Below the pieces are notes generated by a model. It saw only the letters and a list, made by a program, of their open reading frames with translations. It had not been told where the DNA came from and made no database searches. Shown here in pieces: positions 18,911-27,972 of a stretch of DNA of 64,000 nucleotides (positions are counted from its first letter, which is position 1; every line of letters starts with the position of its first letter). The position numbers and the translations under genes are program-made. The stretch comes from Beijerinckiaceae bacterium (GTDB lineage: Bacteria > Pseudomonadota > Alphaproteobacteria > Rhizobiales > Beijerinckiaceae): NCBI GenBank assembly GCA_009773635.1, contig WSYC01000013.1:1-64000 (forward strand). Direction: 5' to 3'.

Positions 18911-20011
18911 ATGCGGCATCGGACTGTTCTCGCAGGCGCTGCTGCTGTGGCGCTCCTGCCTGTTGCTGCCCAGGCCACCGGCTATCGCGAGTTCGGCAAG
19001 TGGAGCATTGCTTGCGACAATTCCCTCGCCTGTTCCGCCTTCGGCACCTCGGACAAGGACAAGGGCGGCGAACGCTGGGGCCTGCGGATCGATCGCGCGC
19101 CGGGCTACGACGGCAAGATCCGCATTCGCTTCAACGGAAAGGATATTTCCGACGAGGAGCACATCCTGATCGATGGCAAGATGGCGATGATCGAATCCCC
19201 GGCCTCGATGGGGGCCGCGTCCCTGCCGCAGGAGCCGCTGCTCGGCGTGATCAACCGCCTGTTAAACGCCGCGACCATGACCATGCCCGGCGAAGAAAAG
19301 GATGGCGAGATCATCTCGCTCACCGGACTGAAGGCCGCGCTTCTCTATATGGATGAACAGCAGGGCCGCATCGGTGCCCGCAACGCCTTCGTTTCGAAGG
19401 GCGAGAAGAAGTCGGCCATGCCGCCGCGCGCCTACCCGATCGTCAAAGCGGTCAAGGTGCCGGAAAGCGGTTCCGCTGGCGTGCCCATTGCGCCGAAGAT
19501 CGGCAAGGCTGTGATGGCGCACTACCGCGCAACGACCAATCGCAAGATTTGCGATCTTGGCCTGGAACCGGCTTCGCAGGAAACTCCCACCGCCTATCCG
19601 CTCGACAAGGGACTCCTGCTCATGGAGGTCTACTGCTGGCGGGCAGCCTATCAGGCCGGGTCGGTTTTTTACCTTTTTGACCGCTCAAGCGGCACTTTGC
19701 GGGATGCACCGTTCGAGATGCTCGATAGCAAAACCGGGGCGTTGACGATCGGGAAGAACGAGAGCGTCTCGGGGGCGGATGCCGGTGATGGCGCCATTTC
19801 GGGCCTGCACAAGGGACGCGGTGTCGGCGGCTGCGGCGAGGCGGTCAGCTGGCGCTGGGATGGCAAGGCTTTCCGGCTCACGAGTCAGGCCTTCAAGTCG
19901 CTGTGCAATCACTCCGATGCAGCTTTCCGGCTTTATCGCGCGCAGGTCCGCCATGCGGATGGCAAATTGACCCCGATCGCCGAAGATGCAGACGACGATA
20001 TGACCTTCTAG
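18911..20011 (+). CDS. DUF1176 family exported protein
   Basis: The 366-residue protein has an N-terminal Sec leader (LAGAAAVALLPVAAQA). The beginning of the mature part, REFGKWSIACDNSLACSAFG, carries the W...CDN...C pattern of DUF1176. Paired cysteines recur (ICDLG, VYCWRAAY, GGCGEAV, SLCNHS), consistent with periplasmic disulfides. ATG 18911 follows GGACGGAGG. The function is unknown; the gene is monocistronic between polA and chrB. Confidence 0.8.
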   Translation: MRHRTVLAGAAAVALLPVAAQATGYREFGKWSIACDNSLACSAFGTSDKDKGGERWGLRIDRAPGYDGKIRIRFNGKDISDEEHILIDGKMAMIESPASMGAASLPQEPLLGVINRLLNAATMTMPGEEKDGEIISLTGLKAALLYMDEQQGRIGARNAFVSKGEKKSAMPPRAYPIVKAVKVPESGSAGVPIAPKIGKAVMAHYRATTNRKICDLGLEPASQETPTAYPLDKGLLLMEVYCWRAAYQAGSVFYLFDRSSGTLRDAPFEMLDSKTGALTIGKNESVSGADAGDGAISGLHKGRGVGGCGEAVSWRWDGKAFRLTSQAFKSLCNHSDAAFRLYRAQVRHADGKLTPIAEDADDDMTF

Positions 20012-20130
20012 CACAAGGCGCCCTTCCTGTGATCACCGGGGTATTGGAGGCCCGGAGCTGGGATGAGGCGCATAGAGGCATAGCCCGGAACCGGATCGAT
20101 GGCGTTGCGGCGATCCGGCATCGCCTTCTT

Positions 20131-20151
20131 GACGCTCCCGATCGGGGCGTC
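20131..20151. repeat. Hairpin-forming palindrome upstream of chrB
   Basis: The 10-base palindrome CCCGATCGGG is flanked by GACGC and GCGTC with one bulged T. It lies about 95 bases before the chrB start. It could be an operator (ChrB-type proteins regulate chrA in some bacteria) or a terminator of the DUF1176 gene without a T-run. Confidence 0.4.
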
Positions 20152-20243
20152 TACGTATGCCTTCAAGGGGTGCCTCGCGAAGACCCCGTGAGGCTCCGGC
20201 CCAACGTTCGCGTCCTCAATCCCAGCTTGAAAGGGATGGACGC

Positions 20244-21080
20244 ATGCCATCTCCAACCGAAATTACCGTTGCCCAGCTCTCGCGCCTCGTCGGCACGCCG
20301 GATGCGCCTGTTATCCTCGATGTCCGGATCAACGAGGATTTTGACGCCGACCCCCGGATCCTGCCGGCCTCCCGGCGGCACGATTTCCACGATGCCGCGG
20401 ATTGGGCTTCTCGCTACTCGGGTCAGAAAGTGGTGGTTTCCTGCCAGAAAGGCTTGAAGCTCAGCCAGGGCGCGGCGGCATGGCTGCGGCACGCCGGAGC
20501 GGAAGCCTTCTCGCTCGAAGGCGGGTTTGAAGCCTGGCGCGCAGCGGGGGAATTGCTTGTCACCATACAGATCCTGCCCCCGCGCGATGCTCTGGGCCGC
20601 ACGATCTGGGTGACGCGCGCGCGCCCCAAGATCGACCGGATCGCATGCCCCTGGCTGATCCGCCGTTTCATTGATCCCCACGCGGTCTTCCTGTTTGTCG
20701 CGCCTGCGGAAGTGCCTGCCGTCGCGGACAGATTCGGCGCGACACCCTTCGATATCGACGGCATTTTCTGGAGCCATCGTGGCGAGGCCGCCGCGCCGGA
20801 TCACACCTGCACCTTCGATACGATGATCGCCGAATTCGGGCTTGTCTCGCCGGCGCTGAACCGCTTGGCCACCATCGTCCGCGCTGCGGATATCGCCCGG
20901 CCGGATCTCGCACCCCAGGCCGCAGGTCTGCTCGCCGCCTCGCTCGGACTGTCCCGGATGTTCCGGGACGATCTGGCACAACTTGATGCGGCCATGGTGC
21001 TCTACGATGCCTTCTATCGCTGGTGCCGCGATGCGACGGACGAGGCCCATACCTGGCCGGCAACCGGCGGGAAGGCGTGA
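20244..21080 (+). CDS. chrB: Chromate resistance protein ChrB (rhodanese + ChrB domain)
   Basis: A 278-residue protein. The N-terminal rhodanese domain (about 5-105) has a potential active Cys in VVVSCQKGLKLSQ. The C-terminal ChrB domain is marked by WVTRARPKIDRIACPWLIRR and later HTCTFDTMIAEFGL. ChrB proteins sense or aid chromate resistance and are encoded with ChrA. ATG 20244 follows AAAGGGATGGA; the upstream in-frame extension has no start signal. The chrA ATG is one base after this stop. Confidence 0.88.
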   Translation: MPSPTEITVAQLSRLVGTPDAPVILDVRINEDFDADPRILPASRRHDFHDAADWASRYSGQKVVVSCQKGLKLSQGAAAWLRHAGAEAFSLEGGFEAWRAAGELLVTIQILPPRDALGRTIWVTRARPKIDRIACPWLIRRFIDPHAVFLFVAPAEVPAVADRFGATPFDIDGIFWSHRGEAAAPDHTCTFDTMIAEFGLVSPALNRLATIVRAADIARPDLAPQAAGLLAASLGLSRMFRDDLAQLDAAMVLYDAFYRWCRDATDEAHTWPATGGKA

Positions 21081-21081
21081 G

Positions 21082-22485
21082 ATGGGCGAGAACACCCTTC
21101 AGTCTGTCGCAACGGCGGGAGCATCAGCCCCCGCGTTTCGGGAGCCCCCTTCGTTCAAGGAGGCCCTTGCCGTCTGGGCCCGGATCGGCCTTCTGAGTTT
21201 CGGCGGGCCTGCGGGGCAGATTGCCCTCATGCACAAGGTGCTCGTCGAGGACAAGCGCTGGGTTTCCGAACACCGGTTCCTGAATGCGCTTAATTACTGC
21301 ATGATCCTGCCGGGGCCGGAGGCGCAGCAACTCGCGATCTACATCGGCTGGCTGCTGCACGGGCTCCGGGGCGGGATCGTCGCCGGCACGCTGTTCGTGC
21401 TGCCGGGGTTCTGCGTCATTCTGGTGCTCTCGACGCTCTATGCGCTGTTCCAGAACACGGCGTGGCTTGGCGCGCTGTTTTTCGGTCTGAAGGCAGCGGT
21501 TCTGGCGGTTGTCATCGAGGCCGTCCTGCGTGTCGGCCGGCGGGCGCTGAAAAACAACGTGATGATCGGCCTTGCAGGCGCGGCCTTCATCGCGATTTTC
21601 GCATTCAATGCACCGTTTCCGCTCATCGTCCTTCTCGCTGGTGTGATCGGCTACTTCGGTGCACGCGTCCGGCCGGATCTCTTCACCGGCAGTGGCCATG
21701 GCAGCAAAGGCGGGCAGAAAAATACCACACTCGACGCCATCCTCGACACCGCACCGCCTGCGACCGATCTTGGCGTTCTCAGGGCCCTCAGGGTCATTGC
21801 GATCTGCGGCATGCTCTGGGTCGCGCCCATCCTTGTTCTCGGGCAGATCTTCGGCTGGAACAGCATCTTCCCGACCATCGCCGCGTTCTTTTCCAAGATG
21901 GCGGTCGTGACCTTCGGCGGAGCCTATGCCGTGCTGGCCTATGTCGCGCAGCAGGCGGTGGAAACGCATCACTGGCTCAGGCCCGGCGAAATGCTTGATG
22001 GCCTCGCCATGGCGGAGACGACGCCGGGGCCGCTGATCCTCGTGCTGGTTTATGTCGGGTTTCTTGCCGCCTTCCGTGATCCCGGGGTGTTGAGCCCGCT
22101 TGGCGCGGGGCTGATCGGGGCAACATTGACGACCTGGGTGACCTTCGTGCCCTGCTTTCTCTGGATCTTCCTCGGCGCGCCCTATATCGAGCGGCTTCAG
22201 GGCGACAGGGCGCTCGGCGCGGCCTTGTCGGCGATCACGGCAGCTGTGGTCGGCGTCATTCTCAACCTCGCGATCTGGTTCGCCCTGCACACGCTGTTCC
22301 GCAGCGTTGGCACCGCGACATTCGGCCCGGTCGATCTGCCCTGGCCGGTGTGGTCGAGCCTCGATCCTGTTGCCGCGGCGCTTGCGGGGGTCGCGATCAT
22401 TGCGGTCTTCCGCTTCAAGCTCGGGATGATCCCGACGCTGGCGCTGACGGCTGTGCTGGGCTTTGCGGCGAAATCGCTGATCTGA
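21082..22485 (+). CDS. chrA: Chromate efflux transporter ChrA
   Basis: The 467-residue protein is a two-domain (long-chain) CHR transporter with about 10-12 membrane segments. The N-terminal half has FGGPAGQIALMHK and PGPEAQQLAIYIGW; the C-terminal half has VTFGGAYAVLAYVAQQAV and ETTPGPLILVL, the repeated CHR signature. It expels chromate from the cytoplasm, driven by the membrane potential. It is transcribed with chrB. Confidence 0.93.
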   Translation: MGENTLQSVATAGASAPAFREPPSFKEALAVWARIGLLSFGGPAGQIALMHKVLVEDKRWVSEHRFLNALNYCMILPGPEAQQLAIYIGWLLHGLRGGIVAGTLFVLPGFCVILVLSTLYALFQNTAWLGALFFGLKAAVLAVVIEAVLRVGRRALKNNVMIGLAGAAFIAIFAFNAPFPLIVLLAGVIGYFGARVRPDLFTGSGHGSKGGQKNTTLDAILDTAPPATDLGVLRALRVIAICGMLWVAPILVLGQIFGWNSIFPTIAAFFSKMAVVTFGGAYAVLAYVAQQAVETHHWLRPGEMLDGLAMAETTPGPLILVLVYVGFLAAFRDPGVLSPLGAGLIGATLTTWVTFVPCFLWIFLGAPYIERLQGDRALGAALSAITAAVVGVILNLAIWFALHTLFRSVGTATFGPVDLPWPVWSSLDPVAAALAGVAIIAVFRFKLGMIPTLALTAVLGFAAKSLI

Positions 22486-22607
22486 CCCATTGCGTTCACC
22501 CCCTCGGGATCATTCCCCGGTACCGCAAGGTCGGTGCAAAACGGTAGTGTGCTCCGGCTTTCTCCTTTATCGGTCGACAAGGAGTGCACGAGTTCCGGGG
22601 GACGCGC

Positions 22608-23777
22608 ATGGGACCACTGGCAGGCGTGAAGATCATCGAGATGTCCGGTGTCGGGCCGGCCCCGTTCTGCGGCATGCTGCTGGCCGACATGGGTGCGGAT
22701 GTGCTGCGCGTCGACCGGTTGGTGGCCGCGGACCTCGGCTTCAACGTCGATATCCGCTACGACCTGCTCAACCGCTCCAAACGCGCGATCGCGATCGATC
22801 TGAAGGCGCCCGAAGGCGTTACAGCGGTCCGCGATCTCATTGCCAAGGCCGATATCCTCCTCGAAGGGTTTCGCCCCGGCGTGATGGAGCGCCTCGGGCT
22901 CGGCCCGGAGGCGTGCTTCGCCGTCAACCCCCGCCTCGTTTACGGGCGGATGACCGGTTACGGACAGGACGGTCCGATGAAAGATCTTGCCGGGCATGAC
23001 ATCAACTACATCGCAATGACCGGCGCGCTGCACGCCATCGGTCATGCGGACGGCCCGCCGCTACCGCCGCTGAACCTTGTCGGCGATTTCGGCGGCGGCG
23101 CGCTCTATCTCGCAATGGGCGTGCTCGCGGCGCTCCTCGAAGCCCGACGGTCAGGCCGGGGCCAGATCGTTGATGCCGCGATGATCGACGGGGCAAACAG
23201 CCTGATGGCGATGATGACGGGGTTGCGGCAGGCCGGCCTGTGGCAGAACGCGCGCGGCGCCAACCCGATCGATGGCGGCGCGCCCTATTACACCACCTAC
23301 CGCACGCGCGACGGCAAGTTCATGGCCGTCGGCGCGATCGAAAAGCGCTTTTACGCCGAATTGCTCGCCCGGCTCGGCCTTGCCGGGGAATCCCTCCCGG
23401 CGCAGGACGACCGCGCGCAATGGGGTGTGCTCAGGGCGCGTCTTGCTGCGGTTTTCGCGCAAAAGACCCGCGACGAATGGGCGGAAATTTTCGCAACCGG
23501 CGATGCTTGCGTCTCGCCCGTCCTCGATATGGACGAAGTCCTCAATCACCCCCTCGCGGTCACGCGCGGGATGGCTGTCACGGTCGATGGCGTGACCGGC
23601 CCGGCACCCGCGCCGCGCTTCAGCCGCACGCCGGGCGCGGTCAGCGGCCCGCCAGTGGATGCGCGGCGGGATACGCCCGAAGCGCTTCGGGCCTGGGGCA
23701 TTTCCGAGGCGCAAATTACCGCACTCGCCGCCGCAAAGGCCATCGCGACACCGTCGGATGAGCCGCCCGGCGGCTAG
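22608..23777 (+). CDS. Alpha-methylacyl-CoA racemase-like CaiB/BaiF protein
   Basis: The 389-residue protein resembles AMACR along its length: [39 protein letters not shown] (catalytic His region), [15 protein letters not shown] (catalytic Asp region), [20 protein letters not shown] and [15 protein letters not shown]. It should epimerise the alpha-carbon of 2-methylacyl-CoA thioesters, needed for degrading methyl-branched or sterol chains. I chose ATG 22608 behind CCGGGGGA; GTG 22584 is possible but has its AAGGAG too close. Related CaiB-family CoA transferases cannot be fully excluded. Confidence 0.85.
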   Translation: MGPLAGVKIIEMSGVGPAPFCGMLLADMGADVLRVDRLVAADLGFNVDIRYDLLNRSKRAIAIDLKAPEGVTAVRDLIAKADILLEGFRPGVMERLGLGPEACFAVNPRLVYGRMTGYGQDGPMKDLAGHDINYIAMTGALHAIGHADGPPLPPLNLVGDFGGGALYLAMGVLAALLEARRSGRGQIVDAAMIDGANSLMAMMTGLRQAGLWQNARGANPIDGGAPYYTTYRTRDGKFMAVGAIEKRFYAELLARLGLAGESLPAQDDRAQWGVLRARLAAVFAQKTRDEWAEIFATGDACVSPVLDMDEVLNHPLAVTRGMAVTVDGVTGPAPAPRFSRTPGAVSGPPVDARRDTPEALRAWGISEAQITALAAAKAIATPSDEPPGG

Positions 23778-24838
23778 TTCGCCTGCTCGGAGAGCGCGAT
23801 CACGACCTTGGTTGCCTGCGTCCGGTCGGATGCGCGCGCGAAGGCTTCGACCGCCTGATCGAGCGGGAAGACGGCCGAGATCATCGGGCGCAAATCAACA
23901 GCACGCGACGCGATGAGCTCCGCGGCCCGGGAAAATTCCGCGTCGAACCGGAAGGTGCCGACGATTTCCAGCTCCTTCGCCACGATCATGTTCACGGGCA
24001 TGGGCGCATCCCCGCCGAGGCCGACGAGCACGATACGGCCGCGCGGCTTCAGCGTCCCGATCGCCGCCGCCATCGCCGCGGGATTGCCGGAGCATTCGAA
24101 GGCGACATCGATCTGGCCACGATTCGCGGCATAGGGCGCAAGGCCCTCGCCGGCGGAAACATCGATGCAATCGTCGCAGCCAAAAGCCTTCGCGACCGCC
24201 AGCGAATGCCGGGTGATATCGGTGGCGATAATCGTCTTCGCGCCACCAAGCCGGGCCGCGACAATCGCGAGAATGCCGATCGGGCCGCAGCCGGAGACAA
24301 GCACGGTCTTGCCCGCGAGATCGCCGGCCTGTTTGGCCGCGTGCAAGGTCACGGCGAAGGGCTCGCAAAGCGCCGCCTCCGCCGCACTGATGCCCGCCTC
24401 CATCCGGAAGGCGCGCGCCGCCGGCACGGTGATGTGATCGCGAAACAGCCCCTGCACGTGCGGAAAGCGCATCGCCGAGCCATTAAACCGCATGTTCTCG
24501 CAGTGGTTCAACGCACCGCTCCGGCAGAACGGACATTCGCCGCAGGGGCTGCTCGGGTTGACCGCAACGAGATCGCCGACGCCGAGATGCCGGACCGCCG
24601 CGCCGATGGCGATGACATGCCCGGAGGCTTCATGGCCGAGCGCCATCGGCTCCCTGACGCGCACGGTGCCGAACCCGCCGTGATGATAATAATGCAGGTC
24701 GGAGCCGCAGATGCCGCCGGCCGCCATTCGGACCTGCACCTCATCCGGGCCAAGCGCCGTCTGTCCGCCGGTCAGCTTCTCGTCGGGGAAATCCTCGACA
24801 CGGAGATCGTGGGCCGCATGGATGACCAGAGCACGCAT
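23774..24838 (-). CDS. idnD: L-idonate 5-dehydrogenase (zinc MDR family)
   Basis: The 354-residue protein is a zinc-dependent medium-chain dehydrogenase. It has [17 protein letters not shown] (catalytic zinc Cys), [12 protein letters not shown] (His), a structural zinc loop with four Cys in [15 protein letters not shown], and the nucleotide fold [13 protein letters not shown]. The YYHHGGFG context is characteristic of idonate dehydrogenases. It oxidises L-idonate to 5-ketogluconate. The partner gluconate 5-dehydrogenase gene lies 20 bases upstream. Confidence 0.88.
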   Translation of the reverse strand: MRALVIHAAHDLRVEDFPDEKLTGGQTALGPDEVQVRMAAGGICGSDLHYYHHGGFGTVRVREPMALGHEASGHVIAIGAAVRHLGVGDLVAVNPSSPCGECPFCRSGALNHCENMRFNGSAMRFPHVQGLFRDHITVPAARAFRMEAGISAAEAALCEPFAVTLHAAKQAGDLAGKTVLVSGCGPIGILAIVAARLGGAKTIIATDITRHSLAVAKAFGCDDCIDVSAGEGLAPYAANRGQIDVAFECSGNPAAMAAAIGTLKPRGRIVLVGLGGDAPMPVNMIVAKELEIVGTFRFDAEFSRAAELIASRAVDLRPMISAVFPLDQAVEAFARASDRTQATKVVIALSEQAN

Positions 24839-24858
24839 GGAAAAATCCTGTTCCGGGT

Positions 24859-25626
24859 TCAGAGGACGGCGAGCATGCCGCCGTCGACATAGATGATCTG
24901 GCCGTTGATATAGTCCGACGCCGAGGAGGCCAGAAAGATCGCGGTGCCCACCAGCTCATCCGGGCGCCCCCAGCGTTTGGACGGCGTGCGACCCTTCACC
25001 CAGGCATCGAAGACGGGGTTGTCGATCAGCGCCTGATTCATATCGGTCAGCATATAGCCGGGGCCGATCGCATTGGCCTGAATGCCGCTGGCGGCCCATT
25101 CGGCGGCCATGGCCTGCGTCAGCATCTTGATGCCGCCCTTGGAGACCGTATAGGGCGCGACAGTCGCGCGACCGAGCGCGCTCATCAGCGAGCCGATGTT
25201 GACGATCTTGCCGCCCCCGCGCGCGATCATCCGCCTCGCCGCCTCCCGGCCGATGACGAAGGCGGAGGTGAGATTGGTATCGATCACGCGCTGCCAATCA
25301 ACGGTCTCCAGCTCGACCATCGGTTTCCTGAACTGGATTCCGGCATTGTTGACGAGGATGTCGACCGCAATGCCCGCCGCATCGAGGCGGTTGAACGTCG
25401 CGATGATCGCGGCTTCATCGGTCACGTCGAACACGGCTGGCTCGGCCTGAAGCCCGGCGGCGCGCATCTCGGCGACGGCTTCGTCGACCTTCGCAGCGTT
25501 GGTGCCGTTGACGAGGATGCGTGCGCCCGCCCGCGCCATGCCTTCGGCCATCGCCCGACCGAGCCCGCGCGATGAACCGGTCACCAGCGCTGTCTTGCCC
25601 GAAAGATCGAAAATCCGCGTGCTCAT
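24859..25626 (-). CDS. idnO: Gluconate 5-dehydrogenase (SDR)
   Basis: The 255-residue short-chain dehydrogenase has TGSSRGLGRAMAEG (cofactor), NNAGIQFRKPM, IVNIGSLMSA (Ser) and YTVSKGGIKML (Tyr/Lys). It matches Gno/IdnO enzymes that interconvert gluconate and 5-ketogluconate. ATG 25626 follows a GGGAGGAT ribosome-binding site on the minus strand; the longer frame to 25872 runs into the divergent kinase gene. With idnD it can take L-idonate to gluconate, but no gluconate kinase or permease is nearby. Confidence 0.87.
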   Translation of the reverse strand: MSTRIFDLSGKTALVTGSSRGLGRAMAEGMARAGARILVNGTNAAKVDEAVAEMRAAGLQAEPAVFDVTDEAAIIATFNRLDAAGIAVDILVNNAGIQFRKPMVELETVDWQRVIDTNLTSAFVIGREAARRMIARGGGKIVNIGSLMSALGRATVAPYTVSKGGIKMLTQAMAAEWAASGIQANAIGPGYMLTDMNQALIDNPVFDAWVKGRTPSKRWGRPDELVGTAIFLASSASDYINGQIIYVDGGMLAVL

Positions 25627-25792
25627 CCGATCCTCCCGCCAAGGTGCCGCCTTCTCGTTTAACGCACGATCCGAATCCGGGATCAAGCTGCACGCCGGGG
25701 ATGCACGCTCCGGCTTCCTCGCCTTTCGGGCCCGAGTGCGGTAAAAGGCACCTACGACACTCTGCGACGATGAAAAGGCTCGGCATTTCGGC

Positions 25793-27334
25793 ATGATTTT
25801 TCCGGTGCATCGACGGCGGCTTCTGATCGGGCTCGGCGCGACCCTGCTGTTCGCGCTGATGGCATCGGGCACCGCGCTCTGGCGTTATCGCGAGCAGCGC
25901 GCCGCGCTTGTCGCGGATGGCATGACGTTGCACCGCGTGCTGTCGCAGCGTGTCGACCAGCACGATGCGCATATGACCGGTCTGTCCGCACTGGCGCAGG
26001 CAGCCGATCCGCCCCCGGTCGAGGCGATCCGGCAGGTGGCCGCGAGCATCGTCCGGTTTTATCCCCGTATCATCGGGATCGATATCCTCGACCTCGCAAA
26101 CCCCGCACGACCGCCGATGCTCGGCTCGGACCTCGTGCCGGAGGGGATATTTGATGCCATCAGCGCTTCAACCGCCGTGCTGACCGTGGTGCCCGTCGCA
26201 GGTTCCGAGCGCATCATGCTGATCAAACGCGTGCCGCCGGGGAAGGTGTCGAGTTACCTCATCGTTTTCCTGATCGATCTCCGGCAGCTGATCGAAACCG
26301 ACCGCTTCGGCGCCAAACCCGAAGCGATCCAGTTGCTGCTGGAAGAGCGCGCCCTGCTGAGCACCGGGAGCGCCGAGCAGACTGCCCCGGTTGTCTTCGA
26401 GGCGCCACTCGCCAGCCGGACACAGCCGCTGCTGCTGCGGGTCGCGAGCCCGATCAAGCCGGGAGGGCTGTTCCCCTGGCCAGCACTCCTGCTCGCAGGC
26501 ATCGCTCTGATGGTTGGCGCGATCATTCTCGACCGCATGCTGGCAGCGCGTGCTTCGGCGCGGGATGCCGGTGCGCGGGCACTGCTCGCCACACAGGACG
26601 CGCGTCTCGCCCACGCCAGCCGGGTCAACGCCATGGGCGAGCTTGCCTCCGGCATCGCGCATGAACTTACCCAGCCGCTGACGGCCATTCTCAGCCAGAG
26701 TCAGGCGGGCCGGCGCATCGCCGCCCGGCCCGAACTCGACCGTAACGCGATTCTGGCCGCGTTCGACGCCACGGCGCGGAACGCCAAGCGGGCCGGCGAC
26801 ATTCTCGGCAAGTTGCGGTCCTGGGTGACAAAAGCGCAACCGGTTGTCGAGATCGTGGATCTCGTCTCGGTGATCCGCGATGTCATTCACCTCACGGCGG
26901 CAGACGCCGAAGCTGTGGGTGCGAAAGTGCTGTTTGAAGGCCCTACGCGGGCGAGACTGGTACGGGCAGACCGTATCCAGCTCGAACAGGTCCTCTTCAA
27001 TCTCGTTCGCAACGCGCTCGAGGCAGCGCGCGGGATGCCCCATCCTGCGCAGATCACGATCAGACTGGCGACAGAAGGGGGTGTTGCCAGCGTCCGGGTG
27101 CGCGATAACGGGCCAGGCTTCTCGCCGGAAGTTCAGGCGCGCCTGTTCGAACCGTTCTTCACCACGAAACGCGAGGGTATGGGGCTTGGCCTCGCGCTCT
27201 GCACCACGCTGGTCGAGCGCTTTGGTGGAACGATTTCGGCCGCGAATATCGAGGCCGGCGGTGCCGAGCTTCTGGTTCAGCTGCCTCTTGCCAGCCAGAA
27301 CAGGCAAACCAGCATTCCGGAGGCGGCCGAGTGA
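25793..27334 (+). CDS. Sensor histidine kinase with periplasmic sensor domain
   Basis: The 513-residue protein has a first membrane segment at about 9-27, an extracytoplasmic domain to about 225, and a second segment near 230-250. The dimerisation region GELASGIAHELTQPLTAI (His290) is followed by an HATPase domain with FNLVRNALEAARG, DNGPGFSPE and TKREGMGLGLALC. It pairs with the next gene, whose GTG overlaps its stop. The kinase type (TodS/FixL/NodV-like) is often linked to carbon or redox signals; the ligand is unknown. It is divergent from idnO, which might be a target. Confidence 0.9.
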   Translation: MIFPVHRRRLLIGLGATLLFALMASGTALWRYREQRAALVADGMTLHRVLSQRVDQHDAHMTGLSALAQAADPPPVEAIRQVAASIVRFYPRIIGIDILDLANPARPPMLGSDLVPEGIFDAISASTAVLTVVPVAGSERIMLIKRVPPGKVSSYLIVFLIDLRQLIETDRFGAKPEAIQLLLEERALLSTGSAEQTAPVVFEAPLASRTQPLLLRVASPIKPGGLFPWPALLLAGIALMVGAIILDRMLAARASARDAGARALLATQDARLAHASRVNAMGELASGIAHELTQPLTAILSQSQAGRRIAARPELDRNAILAAFDATARNAKRAGDILGKLRSWVTKAQPVVEIVDLVSVIRDVIHLTAADAEAVGAKVLFEGPTRARLVRADRIQLEQVLFNLVRNALEAARGMPHPAQITIRLATEGGVASVRVRDNGPGFSPEVQARLFEPFFTTKREGMGLGLALCTTLVERFGGTISAANIEAGGAELLVQLPLASQNRQTSIPEAAE

Positions 27335-27951
27335 AGTCACGCGGGCTCGTCTACCTCGCCGATGATGATCTGGATGTTCGCGAGGCGCTGTCGCTGCTCC
27401 TGAAAACGACCGGGTTCGAGATCCGGGCTTTCGAGAGCGGGGTCGCGCTGCTCGACACCCTGCCGATGCTCCAGCCGGGATGCCTGCTCGTGGATATCCG
27501 CATGCCGCTCATCACTGGGCTCCGGCTTCAGGACCGGCTGAACGAAATCGGATGCGATTGGCCCGTGATCGTCATCACCGGACATGGCGATATCGAAGCC
27601 TGCCGACGCGCTTTCCGGTCCGGCGCGGTCGATTTCCTGACCAAACCGATTGACGAGGCCGTGCTCGTCAGCTCCCTTGAAGCCGCGCTCGATCTTCTGA
27701 ACCAGCGACTCTCGCGGGGAGAAACCTTGCAGGCCGTCCGCAACCGTCTCGCCCGACTCACGCGCCGCGAGAGCCAGATCCTGGCCCTGGTCGCTGAGGG
27801 GTGCACCACCAAGGACATCGCGCGCCAGCTCGCCGTTTCGCCCCGGACGGTGGAAACCCATCGCACCAACATCGGCGGGAAACTGGGAACCGCTTCCGTC
27901 GCCGAGATGGTGAAGCTACACCTTGCGTCAGAGGGTTCCGCGCCAACCTGA
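27331..27951 (+). CDS. FixJ/NarL-type response regulator
   Basis: The 206-residue regulator has a receiver domain (about 7-120) with phosphoacceptor Asp55 in LLVDIRMP, Thr in VIVITGHGD and Lys in FLTKPID. A LuxR-type HTH (about 140-200) reads LTRRESQILALVAEGCTTKD and VSPRTVETHRTNI. GTG 27331 overlaps the kinase stop, so the pair is translationally coupled. The architecture is that of the FixJ/TodT family. Confidence 0.92.
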   Translation: MKSRGLVYLADDDLDVREALSLLLKTTGFEIRAFESGVALLDTLPMLQPGCLLVDIRMPLITGLRLQDRLNEIGCDWPVIVITGHGDIEACRRAFRSGAVDFLTKPIDEAVLVSSLEAALDLLNQRLSRGETLQAVRNRLARLTRRESQILALVAEGCTTKDIARQLAVSPRTVETHRTNIGGKLGTASVAEMVKLHLASEGSAPT

Positions 27952-27972
27952 CCTTCCGGCGACTGCCCGCGG

